Positions 51,207-60,127 are shown, counted from the stretch's first letter. The stretch: 64,000 nucleotides of DNA from Heliomicrobium gestii (GCF_009877435.1 NZ_WXEX01000010.1:1-64000), one strand, 5' to 3'. Notes: generated by a model not told the origin, from the sequence alone. Program-made: numbers and translations.

Positions 51207-52316
51207 ATGAGCATACATGCGGCCCGAGTACGACAGTTGCCGGGATTTGAACCGAGTGAGGGAAAAAATCTGACCGTTGGGCTTGATATCGGTTTCGGCT
51301 ATGTGAAGGTTGTTGCTGGAAACGGCCGTTGGGCTCTTTTTCCCAGTATCGTCGGTGAAGGCCGGGAATTGCATATCCTGTCGGGCTTTGGTTCTAACGA
51401 CCCGATGGACAACCTCGTTGTCGATGTAGATGGACGGCGTTATTTCGTGGGCAACCTGGCCTTACGGGAGACAGAAGCTGAACTGGACATCGACCCTGAT
51501 AAGATTTTCAACGTCGATTTTGAAGTGCTCGTCTATACCGCCCTGGCCCTGGTCAGTGACAAACCGGATCAGGATGTGAACATATACCTGGGCCTGCCGA
51601 TCAACTTTTATCGGACCCAGAAAGCTCGTTTTGAGGACAAGCTGCGCGCCCACCAGATGTCCCGCTTTGTCAAGGTTCTGGGACAGGACGTGCGCCTGAT
51701 CCGCATTCGCAACTTCGAGATCTTTCCCCAGGCCGGTGGGGCCATCTTCAACCAAATCCTGGATTTCCGGTCTGAGGTGCGCACGCCCCGTCTGGCCCGT
51801 GGCAAGATCGGCATCATTGACGGGGGAACGAAGACAACCGACTGCATCTATATGGAAGATCTGAAGTTCGTCGACCAGCGCAGCTTCTCTGTCAATGACG
51901 GCGGCACCCACAAGATTCTCATGGATATTCGGGACTTTTTAATGAAAAACTTTGATCATTACTATCCTCGTCTCGCCGAAGTCGATCAGATGTTGCGCGA
52001 GCGGAAGGTGGAGGTCAAAGGGAAAGTCTATGACATCACTTCCGTAATCGACGCATCGGCCTCTAGGGTGGCGAGAAAAATCGTCCGGGAGATCTCAGCG
52101 AAGTGGCCGAACCACATGGAATTCCGGGCCATGATTCTTGTCGGCGGCGGTGGCTATGTGATGCACCCCTTCCTGAAAGAAACCTTCCCGGACATCCTGC
52201 TTGTCCAAGATGAGTTTGAAGGCGAAGCGGTGGCTGGCGATTGGAACGTGATCCAGTTTGCCAACGCCCTGGGCTTCTTGAAACTGGCCGTCATGCGTTA
52301 CGGAGAAAACAAATGA
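51207..52316 (+). CDS. ParM/StbA-like actin ATPase
   Basis: A 369-aa actin-fold ATPase of the ParM/StbA group. Phosphate loop 1 VGLDIGFGYVKVV (about 23-35), phosphate loop 2 GIIDGGTKTTDCIY (about 202-215) and the adenosine motif ILVGGGGYV (about 311-319) are present, so nucleotide binding is expected. Plasmid ParM proteins polymerise to push plasmid copies apart with a ParR adaptor. Here the gene is embedded between housekeeping genes and is followed, with a 4-nt overlap, by a small gene that may be the adaptor. ATG has CCGGAGG 12 nt upstream. Its cellular role on a chromosome is unknown. Confidence 0.85.
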   Translation: MSIHAARVRQLPGFEPSEGKNLTVGLDIGFGYVKVVAGNGRWALFPSIVGEGRELHILSGFGSNDPMDNLVVDVDGRRYFVGNLALRETEAELDIDPDKIFNVDFEVLVYTALALVSDKPDQDVNIYLGLPINFYRTQKARFEDKLRAHQMSRFVKVLGQDVRLIRIRNFEIFPQAGGAIFNQILDFRSEVRTPRLARGKIGIIDGGTKTTDCIYMEDLKFVDQRSFSVNDGGTHKILMDIRDFLMKNFDHYYPRLAEVDQMLRERKVEVKGKVYDITSVIDASASRVARKIVREISAKWPNHMEFRAMILVGGGGYVMHPFLKETFPDILLVQDEFEGEAVAGDWNVIQFANALGFLKLAVMRYGENK

Positions 52317-52663
52317 GGCATTTCCGCGTCGATCTTTCCTTAGACGAAGGCAACCCTCGCGAGGCCCCGTTGATTTGGTGGCTCGATCAGTTGAAAGAAC
52401 CTGGCGCCGTCATACGCCAGGTTCTGCTAGGAAACGGCATGCCCCCCTGGATCCCTTCATCACAGCCCGCCTTTTTTCCGCTCCCGCTCTCGGCTCACTC
52501 AACAAAAACAGTCTTCGGCGGGGAAGACGCTGCCCCTGATGGGACCGACGACGAAGGGACCTTGGCGCCGCTGATGGCCAGCGTATCCGAATTGAATGAG
52601 GCGAATGAAGAGGAGTTGGATCCTGAAACAATAAAAAAAGGGCTGCAAAACGTATTTGGTTAA
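52313..52663 (+). CDS. Small ParR-like partner of the actin protein
   Basis: A 116-aa protein whose gene overlaps the actin gene stop (ATGA). Residues 1-45 (MRHFRVDLSLDEGNPREA, then LIWWLDQL and IRQVLLGNG) resemble the beta-strand plus two-helix ribbon-helix-helix DNA-binding domain of ParR adaptors. The rest is Pro-rich (about 48-65) then acidic (about 70-105), ending in a short helix, as ParR tails that bind the ParM filament end. I infer a ParR-like function from position and pattern. An earlier start at 52241 lies in the actin gene and is not needed. Confidence 0.65.
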   Translation: MRHFRVDLSLDEGNPREAPLIWWLDQLKEPGAVIRQVLLGNGMPPWIPSSQPAFFPLPLSAHSTKTVFGGEDAAPDGTDDEGTLAPLMASVSELNEANEEELDPETIKKGLQNVFG

Positions 52664-52676
52664 TAAAGGAGATACC

Positions 52677-54773
52677 ATGAGCATAGCACAAGAACCTAAC
52701 GGCAAAGGCGCTGCCGGCGCTGCTGCCAACGGCGGCACGGAAAATGCTACAGCCGCTGCAAATGGTGGCGGCAAGAACAATGCCAATGTGAACGGCAAAG
52801 GCAATGTCAACGCCAGCGCCAGCAGCGACGGGAAGAGCAATGCCAAAAGTGCCGGCAGGAGCAAAGGCAATGTGGGCAGCAGAGGCAGCGGTCGGGGCCA
52901 GGCCAATCCGAAGGCCAAGGCTGTTGCCAATGCCGATGGCATCGGCAAGGACGTTGCTATCGCGAATATCAACGGCGACGGCAAGGTCACTGGGAATGGC
53001 GGAAACGGCAGTGGCAGTGACAACACCAGCGCCAGCAGCGCCAAAGCGCCGGCGAATCGCACGAAAAAGAACGGTTACCGTCCCCGCCGCAGCAAGACGA
53101 AGCCAAAACCGAAATCGACCTTGCCGACAGTCAGCGTCATCCCCCTCGGCGGCGTTGGCGAGGTGGGCAAGAACATGCTTGTCATCGAGTATGGCGACGA
53201 CATCATCGTCATCGATTCAGGCGTAAAGTTTCCTGGAGAGGAACTGTTGGGGATTGACCTCGTCATTCCCGACATCACCTATCTCGTCCAAAATATGGAC
53301 AGGGTGCGGGGGATTTTTCTCACCCATGGTCACGAAGACCACATCGGCGGACTGCCCTTCACGCTCAAGCAAATCCAGGTGCCCGTCTATGGCACCCGGC
53401 TGACCTTGGGCCTTGTCAAAAACAAACTGACCGAACACGGACTGATCCGTGATGCCAAGCTTCACGAAATCACCGCCGAAGACGTAGTCAACGTGGGCGC
53501 TTTCCAGGTGGAGTTTTTCCGCGTCAACCATTCCATCCCTGACGGCATCGGCATTGCTGTCCGCACCCCGGCAGGGCTTATCGTCCACTCGGGCGATTTC
53601 AAGCTTGACCAGACGCCGGTCGACGATAAGGTTCTTGAATTCAGCAAGCTGGCCCGTTACGGCGATGAAGGCGTCTTGCTCTTCATCTGTGACTCCACCA
53701 ATGTTGAGCGTCCTGGCTACACGCCGTCGGAACGGACTGTCGGCGACACCTTCCGCGCTGTCTTCGCCAAAACGGACAGCCGCATCATCATCGCCACCTT
53801 TGCCTCCAACGTTCACCGTATCCAACAGGTGATCGACACGGCGGCTGAGTTCAATCGCAAGGTGGCTGTCGTCGGGCGCAGCATGGTGACCGTCGTCGAT
53901 GTGTCCCAGCAACTGGGTTACCTCAATATCCCCAAAGGCATGTTGATCGAGGCGGAAGAGATCGATCGCCTTCCTGACAATCAGGTCACCATCATCACCA
54001 CCGGATCTCAGGGCGAACCGATGGCGGCACTGACCCGGATGGCGACCAACAACCACCGCCAGGTGGCCATCCGCCAAGGTGACACAGTGATCATCTCGGC
54101 CACGCCGATCCCGGGCAACGAAAAGCTCGTCTCCCGGACCATCGACAACCTCTTCCGCATAGGCGCCGATGTGGTCTACAAGGAAGTGGCCAATGTCCAC
54201 GTCTCCGGTCACGCCGCCCAGCAGGAAATCAAGCTCATGCTCAACTTCCTGCGCCCCAAATACGTCATCCCCTTCCACGGCGAATACCGGCACCAGGCCA
54301 CCTTTGCCAAACTGGGGCAGACGATGGGCATCCCTGACGATCATATCCTCCGCGTCAATATCGGTGAACGTTACGAACTTAACGAGGAAATGGCCCAGAT
54401 GACCGGAACCGTCGAGGCGGGCAGTGTCATGGTCGATGGCATCGGCGTCGGCGACGTGGGCAACATCGTCCTGCGTGACCGCCACCACCTGGCACAGGAC
54501 GGCGTCGTCATCGCCGTCGTCACCATTGATAAAGAAAACGGCAACGTTCTCGCCGGGCCTGACCTCGTCTCCCGCGGCTTCGTCTTCGTCCGTGAGGCCG
54601 GAGACATGCTCGGCGAAGCCAAATCCCGTGTCAAGGAGGCCCTGACCGGCCGCAACACAGGGACAACAGAATGGTCGGTGCTGAAAAACCTGATCCGCGA
54701 TACGTTGAATGAGTTCTTTTATCAGAAAACGAAGCGGCGTCCGATCGTGTTGCCGATTATTATGGAGATTTGA
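52677..54773 (+). CDS. rnj: Ribonuclease J with long low-complexity N-terminal extension
   Basis: A 698-aa RNase J, 5'-3' exo- and endoribonuclease of Firmicutes. Residues about 150-698 match the standard ~555-aa enzyme: metallo-beta-lactamase motif HGHEDH at 217-222, the GDFKLDQTPVD loop, beta-CASP domain with TGSQGEPMAAL and SATPIPGNE, and the C-terminal domain. Residues 1-149 are disordered-looking, made of Asn, Gly, Ala, Ser, Lys and few others, ending in a basic KK..RPRRSKTKPKPKS stretch; this extension is unusual for the family. ATG 52677 has AAAGGAG 6 nt upstream, 13 nt after the ParR-like gene, so probably the same transcript. Confidence 0.95.
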   Translation: MSIAQEPNGKGAAGAAANGGTENATAAANGGGKNNANVNGKGNVNASASSDGKSNAKSAGRSKGNVGSRGSGRGQANPKAKAVANADGIGKDVAIANINGDGKVTGNGGNGSGSDNTSASSAKAPANRTKKNGYRPRRSKTKPKPKSTLPTVSVIPLGGVGEVGKNMLVIEYGDDIIVIDSGVKFPGEELLGIDLVIPDITYLVQNMDRVRGIFLTHGHEDHIGGLPFTLKQIQVPVYGTRLTLGLVKNKLTEHGLIRDAKLHEITAEDVVNVGAFQVEFFRVNHSIPDGIGIAVRTPAGLIVHSGDFKLDQTPVDDKVLEFSKLARYGDEGVLLFICDSTNVERPGYTPSERTVGDTFRAVFAKTDSRIIIATFASNVHRIQQVIDTAAEFNRKVAVVGRSMVTVVDVSQQLGYLNIPKGMLIEAEEIDRLPDNQVTIITTGSQGEPMAALTRMATNNHRQVAIRQGDTVIISATPIPGNEKLVSRTIDNLFRIGADVVYKEVANVHVSGHAAQQEIKLMLNFLRPKYVIPFHGEYRHQATFAKLGQTMGIPDDHILRVNIGERYELNEEMAQMTGTVEAGSVMVDGIGVGDVGNIVLRDRHHLAQDGVVIAVVTIDKENGNVLAGPDLVSRGFVFVREAGDMLGEAKSRVKEALTGRNTGTTEWSVLKNLIRDTLNEFFYQKTKRRPIVLPIIMEI

Positions 54774-54790
54774 CATAACAGGAAATGCAA

Positions 54791-54840
54791 AAGCCCTCTT
54801 GCGCTTCATTAAGGTGAGCCAAGAGGGCTTCTGCTTTTTT
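54791..54840 (+). terminator. Rho-independent terminator after RNase J
   Basis: An 11-bp stem (aagccctcttg 54791-54801, caagagggctt 54820-54830) then ctgctttttt. Confidence 0.92.
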
Positions 54841-54912
54841 ATTTGGAGAATTCACCGGCTTGCCTAACAGTTACGATATACATAGGGTCATATTGGATTT
54901 TTCATTATGTTC

Positions 54913-55833
54913 CTACACGATTATTCTCCGAGCGCAGATGTAGGTTTTCAAATAATAGGGGTCGTTCAAATTGCTGATGATAACTCCCTTATCTGTCGTA
55001 GAGCAATGCAAGACCTTCCCATCGCCCAAATATACCCCTACATGACCGATCCGTTCATTCCCCTTTTTATTTTGCGTGGAGCTGTTCCAGAAAAAAACCA
55101 GATCGCCGCTTCGGAGTTGAGATTTTTCGACACTTTTTCCTTGTGTCGCTTGCTGCGCCGCTGTTCGATTGAGTTGGATGTGGTTCAGTCCATACACATA
55201 TTGCGTAAAACTGGAACAGTCAAAGGCAGAGGGGTTCATCGATTGGGCGCCATATTTATAAGGCTTGCCCAGCAGTTTTTTCCCTGCAGCGATGATGGCT
55301 TCGGCCGTTTTCTGCCACTCGGGGCTTTTGGAAGTTCCCGTAGCTCCGATCGCTTGCGACGGTGTTTGCGAAGAGAACGATAAGGACGAAGAACTGAAGT
55401 TTGAATTGGAAAGCGGAGTCAGAGGGGATGAAGTCGACGGGGTGGAAAGGGACGACGGAGAGGATGGGGAGGAAGGGGAGGAAGGGGACGATGGAGATGA
55501 GGAGGATGAAGAGGGAAAAAGAGACGAGGAGGAAGAAATCGAAGAAGAGGATTGAGGTGGCTGGCTTATCCCATTCGGTGAATCCAAGTCGGGAAGATTT
55601 AAAACCTGACCAACTTTCAAGGTGTTGGGGTTATGTAATTGCGGGTTAACCTCGATCAATTTGCTGACGGTTACGCCGGTATGCCGGGAAATCGCCCATA
55701 AGGTGTCGCCGGATTTGACGGTGTATGTCATGCCATTACCGGCGAAGGCTTGATTCGGAACTACTGTCAAAAATGCAGTCAATAGGACGGGGCAAATATA
55801 ACGCAAGAACATCTTTGCCGGTTGTTGATACAC
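54913..55833 (-). CDS. Secreted LysM-NlpC/P60 peptidoglycan hydrolase
   Basis: A 306-aa exported endopeptidase. Signal peptide about 1-31 (ending AFA), a LysM wall-binding repeat (about 36-80, YTVKSGDTLWAISRHTGV), a serine/proline-rich linker of about 75 residues with SSP repeats (about 94-165), and an NlpC/P60 domain (about 180-306) with catalytic Cys in FDCSSFTQYVYG and His in IGHVGVYLG. Such enzymes cut gamma-D-Glu-diamino acid links during growth, separation or spore germination. GTG 55833 has AAAGGAG 8 nt upstream. Monocistronic. Confidence 0.94.
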   Translation of the reverse strand: MYQQPAKMFLRYICPVLLTAFLTVVPNQAFAGNGMTYTVKSGDTLWAISRHTGVTVSKLIEVNPQLHNPNTLKVGQVLNLPDLDSPNGISQPPQSSSSISSSSSLFPSSSSSSPSSPSSPSSPSSPSSLSTPSTSSPLTPLSNSNFSSSSLSFSSQTPSQAIGATGTSKSPEWQKTAEAIIAAGKKLLGKPYKYGAQSMNPSAFDCSSFTQYVYGLNHIQLNRTAAQQATQGKSVEKSQLRSGDLVFFWNSSTQNKKGNERIGHVGVYLGDGKVLHCSTTDKGVIISNLNDPYYLKTYICARRIIV

Positions 55834-56143
55834 GGAACGTTCTCCTTTGCTACGGAAAATGCCAGGCGGTCAGCCCATCTATTTCGTTTTTCGACATGTG
55901 AAACGGATTTCCTGTTTTACATTTTATTTCACTTTTACGATCGACAACTGAAGTCGATCGTTGCCGTACCGAAGAATATCGCTTAACCGGTGGGGGCGGG
56001 GATTCCGTGGAAGGGAGATGGGCGGGAAGAGGGACATCTGAGAAGGATAATGGAGCTCAAATATGGAATGCTAAAATGTTCGCTCCGTCGTCAACCATCT
56101 GTGCTTACCATGTGTGAATACAATAAAGAAGGAGTTTTTCTGG
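55834..56143. other. Intergenic region with a 9-bp inverted repeat
   Basis: This 310-nt divergent spacer has lower GC than its surroundings and no plausible gene. A perfect inverted repeat ACGATCGAC-N7-GTCGATCGT lies at 55937-55961, between the two start sites, and may be an operator for the NlpC/P60 gene or the flavoprotein gene. TACAAT at 56119-56124 is a possible -10 of the flavoprotein gene. Nothing else is recognised. Confidence 0.5.
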
Positions 56144-56770
56144 ATGAAGGTATTATTAGTCAACGGCAGCCCCCATGAAAAGGGATGCACCTATACGGCG
56201 TTGACAGAGGTCGCCGCCGCCTTAGAAAAACAGGGCATCGAAACAGAGATTTTTCATGTTGGCAAAAAGCCCATTTCCGGTTGCCACGGTTGCGGCGCCT
56301 GTCAGAAAACGGGCCAATGCTTCATGAACGATGGAGTCAATGAGTTCTTAGAGAAGGCGGCATCGGCAGACGGCTTTATATTTGGTTCACCGGTGCATTT
56401 TGCATCGGCTTCCGGCATGTTGACTTCCTTTATGGACAGGGTGTTCTATGCGGGCCTTCGCAGCGGGCTCTTTGCCTTCAAGCCGGCTGCCGCCATAGTT
56501 AGCGCTCGCCGTGGCGGAACCACTGCCACATTCGATCAGATCAATAAATATTTCACCATCAGCAACATGCCGGTGGTGTCGTCTCAGTATTGGAATATGG
56601 TCCATGGCAATCGGCCCGAAGAAGTCCGTCAGGATTTGGAAGGCATGCAGACCATGCGCACACTGGGCAACAATATGGCTTGGCTGTTGAAGTCCATTGA
56701 AGCCGGAAAAGCCGCCGGCGTCGCACTGCCGGAAAAGGAACCACGGGCGATTACCAATTTTATTCGTTAA
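56144..56770 (+). CDS. Flavodoxin-like NAD(P)H:FMN oxidoreductase with cysteine motif
   Basis: A 208-aa flavoprotein of the NADPH-dependent FMN reductase / iron-sulfur flavoprotein type. The FMN phosphate loop VNGSPHEKGCTYTAL is at about 6-20. GCHGCGACQKTGQC (about 46-59, C-x2-C-x2-C-x5-C) is the compact cysteine motif of iron-sulfur flavoproteins that bind a [4Fe-4S] cluster; some relatives keep these residues without a cluster. FGSPVHFASASG is the second flavin-contacting loop. ATG 56144 has AAGAAGGAG 9 nt upstream; an earlier start at 56114 is not supported. Expected role: electron transfer or reduction of quinones, O2 or peroxide in an anaerobe. Confidence 0.9.
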   Translation: MKVLLVNGSPHEKGCTYTALTEVAAALEKQGIETEIFHVGKKPISGCHGCGACQKTGQCFMNDGVNEFLEKAASADGFIFGSPVHFASASGMLTSFMDRVFYAGLRSGLFAFKPAAAIVSARRGGTTATFDQINKYFTISNMPVVSSQYWNMVHGNRPEEVRQDLEGMQTMRTLGNNMAWLLKSIEAGKAAGVALPEKEPRAITNFIR

Positions 56771-56870
56771 CGAACAAGCAATCGAGCACCTTTGATTCAT
56801 CGTCCCATCATGTTGGATATAATTTTTCTGGGTACAGCCCGATAAAGAAGAAATCGGAGACTAACGAGAG

Positions 56871-56900
56871 ACAGTTCGGTTTGGGAACCGGGCTGTTTTT
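56871..56900 (+). terminator. Possible terminator downstream of the flavoprotein gene
   Basis: Paired arms acag..cggtt (56871-56881) and aaccg..ctgt (56886-56896) with an internal mismatch, ending in a run of five T. Confidence 0.6.
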
Positions 56901-57004
56901 CGTTCAAAAAACATCTTTTGACCTTTGGAAAATCGCCTTATGTGAAGACGCACTACTTTTGAAAATATTTACAAAACACCGAGATAGTTATATTATGGTA
57001 GAAG

Positions 57005-57475
57005 ATGTCCTCAATGATGGAGGTGGTTGCAGCGGAAAACCATCAAAAGCCCTCAGTGATTTGGTCGTCAACTGATGAAGTAGCTGAGTATAAACAGATA
57101 CTGCGAGTGAAAAGAAACATCCGCTACGCAATCGTGGGTATCCTTTTGTTCATCATCAGCGCTTTTTCTTACGGGATATATTGGCTGGCGTACGATATGG
57201 ATCGATTGCCGGAAGGGGAGTATCTCACGGAAGCGACTTCTCCCGCCGGAACCTACACGGTAAAAGCCTATCGGACAAACGGAGGCGCCACGACTGCTTT
57301 TGCTATTCGCGGAGAGTTGGTATTTAACAAGCAAAAAAGAGATCCCCAAAATATATACTGGAACTATCGAGAGGATCAAGCGGAAATCAATTGGCTCGAT
57401 GACGACAGGGTTGTCATCAACGGGCATGAACTCCATGTTCCCCATGATCGATTCGATTTTCGCAGACAAAACTAA
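57005..57475 (+). CDS. DUF5412 family membrane-anchored protein
   Basis: A 156-aa protein with one transmembrane segment (about 40-63) and an outer domain whose sequence TSPAGTYTVKAYRTNGGATT and AIRGELVFN matches DUF5412 of Bacillus-type Firmicutes; function unknown. The start is uncertain: ATG 57005 or ATG 57014/57017, in a poor ribosome-site context. Flanked by terminators, so transcribed alone. Confidence 0.8.
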   Translation: MSSMMEVVAAENHQKPSVIWSSTDEVAEYKQILRVKRNIRYAIVGILLFIISAFSYGIYWLAYDMDRLPEGEYLTEATSPAGTYTVKAYRTNGGATTAFAIRGELVFNKQKRDPQNIYWNYREDQAEINWLDDDRVVINGHELHVPHDRFDFRRQN

Positions 57476-57553
57476 ATCACATTCCCCAAAAAACAGTCAT
57501 TCAAATCTCATCACTAACGAAAATGATCAATCGGTGAAAGGGAAGCCCATAAG

Positions 57554-57602
57554 AAAATCGCCGTTCATCTCGCCCGAATGAGGCAAGGTGAACGGCGATT
57601 TT
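57554..57602. terminator. Bidirectional terminator
   Basis: A 14-bp perfect stem (aaaatcgccgttca 57554-57567, tgaacggcgatttt 57589-57602) between the DUF5412 gene and the convergent YbjQ gene. Confidence 0.9.
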
Positions 57603-57615
57603 GTTCTCCCTGTGG

Positions 57616-57930
57616 TTACCTGACTTTTACCGCCGTGCCGCTGGCTGTCACCATCAACATCCCGTCGCGGATCACCTCATAATCAAGATCAACGCCGATC
57701 ACGGCATCGGCGCCGAGACGAAGGGCGTGCTCCTTCATTTCCCGAATGGCGATTTGGCGAGCCTCATTCAGTTTTTCCTCATAGGCGCCGGAACGACCCC
57801 CAATCACATCAGTGATGCTGGCCAGAAAGTCGCGGACCACGTTCGCCCCCATGACGGCCTCCCCGGCTACGATGCCCAGATAATCAGTAACGGATCGACC
57901 ATCGATGTTGTTCGTGGTGGTGATGATCAT
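57616..57930 (-). CDS. YbjQ/UPF0145 family protein
   Basis: A 104-aa member of the YbjQ family (heavy-metal-binding-domain-like fold, pentameric). Family signatures: [21 protein letters not shown] near the N terminus, [14 protein letters not shown] and [16 protein letters not shown]. Function unknown. ATG follows AAGGAGG on the minus strand. A terminator closes it. Confidence 0.92.
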   Translation of the reverse strand: MIITTTNNIDGRSVTDYLGIVAGEAVMGANVVRDFLASITDVIGGRSGAYEEKLNEARQIAIREMKEHALRLGADAVIGVDLDYEVIRDGMLMVTASGTAVKVR

Positions 57931-58006
57931 TGTGTAGACCTCCTTATCCTGCTGTTCGCCCTTATTTAAATGATATCAGATAAGAAGTTCGATTAAACGG
58001 TATATC

Positions 58007-58483
58007 TTAAAAGAATGCCTGGGCCACTTCCTCGAGCAGGGTCGGCTTGCCCTTATGAACACAGACGCCTGTGGCTTTCGCTTTCAGCACCAGTTTCTCA
58101 TCGGGAAGCCGGTAGAGATCCTGTATAAAAACAAGCCGCAACCGGCCTTCGCGAACCACGTTCATACGGACGACGAAACGGTCTCGGCTGCGCAGTGGAA
58201 GCTTATAATCGGCTTCGATGCGGATAAGCACGAGATCCTTCCCCTCTTGGTGCAGACGAGCGAAATCAATGCCCTTCGCATAGAGAAACTCGTGCCGCCC
58301 GTGTTCCAGATAATGCAGGTACACAGCGTTGTTGACGACTCCTTGCAGGTCACACTCATAGTCGCGCACCTGAAAGGCGACTTCATACTGATAATTGCCG
58401 ATACTTGGACTGTGTTCATTGTCTTTTACGGGTATGCCCTCTAGTTGCTTGCTAACTTGTGTTTCCGCTGTGATCTTTTCCAT
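58007..58483 (-). CDS. Acyl-CoA thioesterase, hotdog fold (YbgC/4HBT family)
   Basis: A 158-aa thioesterase. After a ~30-residue N-terminal extension, the 4HBT domain starts at YEVAFQVRDYECDLQGVVNN; the Asp of this segment (near 45) is the usual catalytic acid, followed by YLHYLEHGRHEFL. The closest pattern is YbgC-like hydrolases of short- or medium-chain acyl-CoA; the natural substrate is unknown. Start ATG 58483 with AGGGGAG about 8 nt upstream on the minus strand. Confidence 0.9.
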   Translation of the reverse strand: MEKITAETQVSKQLEGIPVKDNEHSPSIGNYQYEVAFQVRDYECDLQGVVNNAVYLHYLEHGRHEFLYAKGIDFARLHQEGKDLVLIRIEADYKLPLRSRDRFVVRMNVVREGRLRLVFIQDLYRLPDEKLVLKAKATGVCVHKGKPTLLEEVAQAFF

Positions 58484-58547
58484 GTTTGAATCAAACTCCC
58501 CTGTTGTGATACTTTGTCAGTGTGTAGCAAAAAAATCAGGGCAATGG

Positions 58548-60116
58548 TCAGCGTTGTTGTTGCGATAGACACTGCTTATCTTGGGTGGCCGCTTCTGCGC
58601 ACTCCCGTGATCCGCTCTCACAAGCAGCAGCCGCCTCCTGATTCACATCGGGCAATTGATCGATGTGTTTCAAGAGAAATTGATGGAGATCGATGCCGGT
58701 GGTTGTCTTTAGCACATCGGGCAGTTGCGTCATCAGTTCTGTCACATAGTTGGTGACCTTCGAGGCGCCGGCGTTGTTGCCGTTGCCCGAATCGACGATG
58801 GTGATGCGTTCGATGCGGCTGAGCGGTTCGGCGATATGGCGCGTGATTTCCGGCATCTTGTCGATCAGCTTTTCCATCAACACCAAGGTCATCGCCGACT
58901 GCTCGTACTTCTTGTAGGCTTCCCCGAGCGCTTCGATCGCTGCCGCTTCGGCCATGCCCTTTTCCCGGATGATCTCAACCTCGGCCATCCCCTCAAGGCG
59001 CTTTGCTTCTGCTGCGGCACGGCCTTTGGCTTCGATGGCCGCCGCTTCCGCCTGGGCCTCTTGGATCTTCTGATACCGCGTTGCGTCAGCTTGGCGTTCA
59101 ACCTGGAACTGCTCGGCCTCCGCTTGCTTTTTCACGGTCGCTTCGAGCTCTTTTTCCTTCCGTTCCGCCTCTTTTTGGGCCAGTTCTGTCTCTTTTTCCT
59201 TGCGGATGATGTCGATCTGCATCTTCTCGCGTTCGGCTTGCTGCTTGATGCGCAGGCCTTCGATCTCATAGGCCAAATCAGCGTTGGCGCGAGCCGTTTC
59301 CTGTTCTTTTTTGAAGCCCTGGATCTTGAGATCCGTATTTTTGCGCTCCTCTGCCACATCGGCGTCGGCGCGAAGCTGAGCCGCTTGGCCCTCTTTGACG
59401 GCTTCCGCCGTCTGGACCTCTGTCTCCTTGCGAGCCCGTGCTTTTTCGATCTCTGCGTCCCGGCGCGCCCGCGCCTCGGCGATCTCCGCCTCTTTCTTGA
59501 CTTCGGCGACCCGTTCTTTGCCGAGGGCTTCCAGATACCCGTTGTCATCAGAGATCTCTTGGATGGTCAGCGTTTCGATCAAGAGACCCATTTCGGCAAA
59601 GTTCTCTTTTGCGCCGAGCAGAATCTCTTGGGAAAAGCGTTCCCGATCGCGGTACACCTCTTCGACGGTCAGGCGAGAGATGATCTCGCGCAGCTTGCCG
59701 CTCAGGACTTCATGGGCGATCGTGCGGATCTTCAGCACCGTTTCATTGGCATTTCCAGCGTTAAAGCGCTCCAGAGCGGCGAGAATCGACTCGTTGGTGT
59801 CGCTCTTGACCTTGATGACCGCGACGCCACTCACATTGATGTCCACCCCTTGGGTCGTGTAGGCCTTTCGTACCCGTACCTCCAGGTTGATCGATTCCAA
59901 AGAGATGGTGTCGACTTGGTAGAGAATAGGAATGACAACACCGCCGCCGCCAGCGATGACGCGCAGGCTGTTGTTCGGCCCTTTGATCACCAAGGCTTTC
60001 CCTGTGGGCACTTTGCGCCACATGGAAAGAACGCCGAAGATGATGAGCAGCAGAATCAAGACAATGCCGACGGAGATCGACGCGCTGGGAAGGAGATCGC
60101 CGATAATGGTAAACAT
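58548..60116 (-). CDS. Flotillin-like membrane scaffold protein (FloT/YuaG)
   Basis: A 522-aa SPFH/flotillin protein. N-terminal membrane segment (about 13-32), SPFH/band 7 domain (about 35-195), long Glu/Ala/Lys-rich coiled coil (about 195-390) with the flotillin EA repeats, and a C-terminal flotillin domain (about 390-470) followed by a Ser/Cys/Gln-rich tail. Flotillins organise membrane microdomains and influence cell-wall proteins. ATG with AGGAGGAA upstream on the minus strand; it lies 11 nt after the nfeD-like gene and is co-transcribed with it, as yuaF-floT in Bacillus. Confidence 0.95.
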   Translation of the reverse strand: MFTIIGDLLPSASISVGIVLILLLIIFGVLSMWRKVPTGKALVIKGPNNSLRVIAGGGGVVIPILYQVDTISLESINLEVRVRKAYTTQGVDINVSGVAVIKVKSDTNESILAALERFNAGNANETVLKIRTIAHEVLSGKLREIISRLTVEEVYRDRERFSQEILLGAKENFAEMGLLIETLTIQEISDDNGYLEALGKERVAEVKKEAEIAEARARRDAEIEKARARKETEVQTAEAVKEGQAAQLRADADVAEERKNTDLKIQGFKKEQETARANADLAYEIEGLRIKQQAEREKMQIDIIRKEKETELAQKEAERKEKELEATVKKQAEAEQFQVERQADATRYQKIQEAQAEAAAIEAKGRAAAEAKRLEGMAEVEIIREKGMAEAAAIEALGEAYKKYEQSAMTLVLMEKLIDKMPEITRHIAEPLSRIERITIVDSGNGNNAGASKVTNYVTELMTQLPDVLKTTTGIDLHQFLLKHIDQLPDVNQEAAAACESGSRECAEAATQDKQCLSQQQR

Positions 60117-60127
60117 ATAGTTCCTCC

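Noticed and set aside
51207-52663. Evidence of an integrated plasmid from the ParM-like gene.
   Set aside because: No replication, mobilisation or integrase genes nearby, and the flanks are housekeeping genes in the same orientation.
53217-54809. A 530-codon minus-strand frame opposite RNase J.
   Set aside because: Shadow of the conserved RNase J frame, Asp/His-rich because of antisense codon bias.
55265-55555. An acidic Glu/Asp repeat protein on the plus strand.
   Set aside because: It is the antisense of the serine/proline linker of the NlpC/P60 protein.
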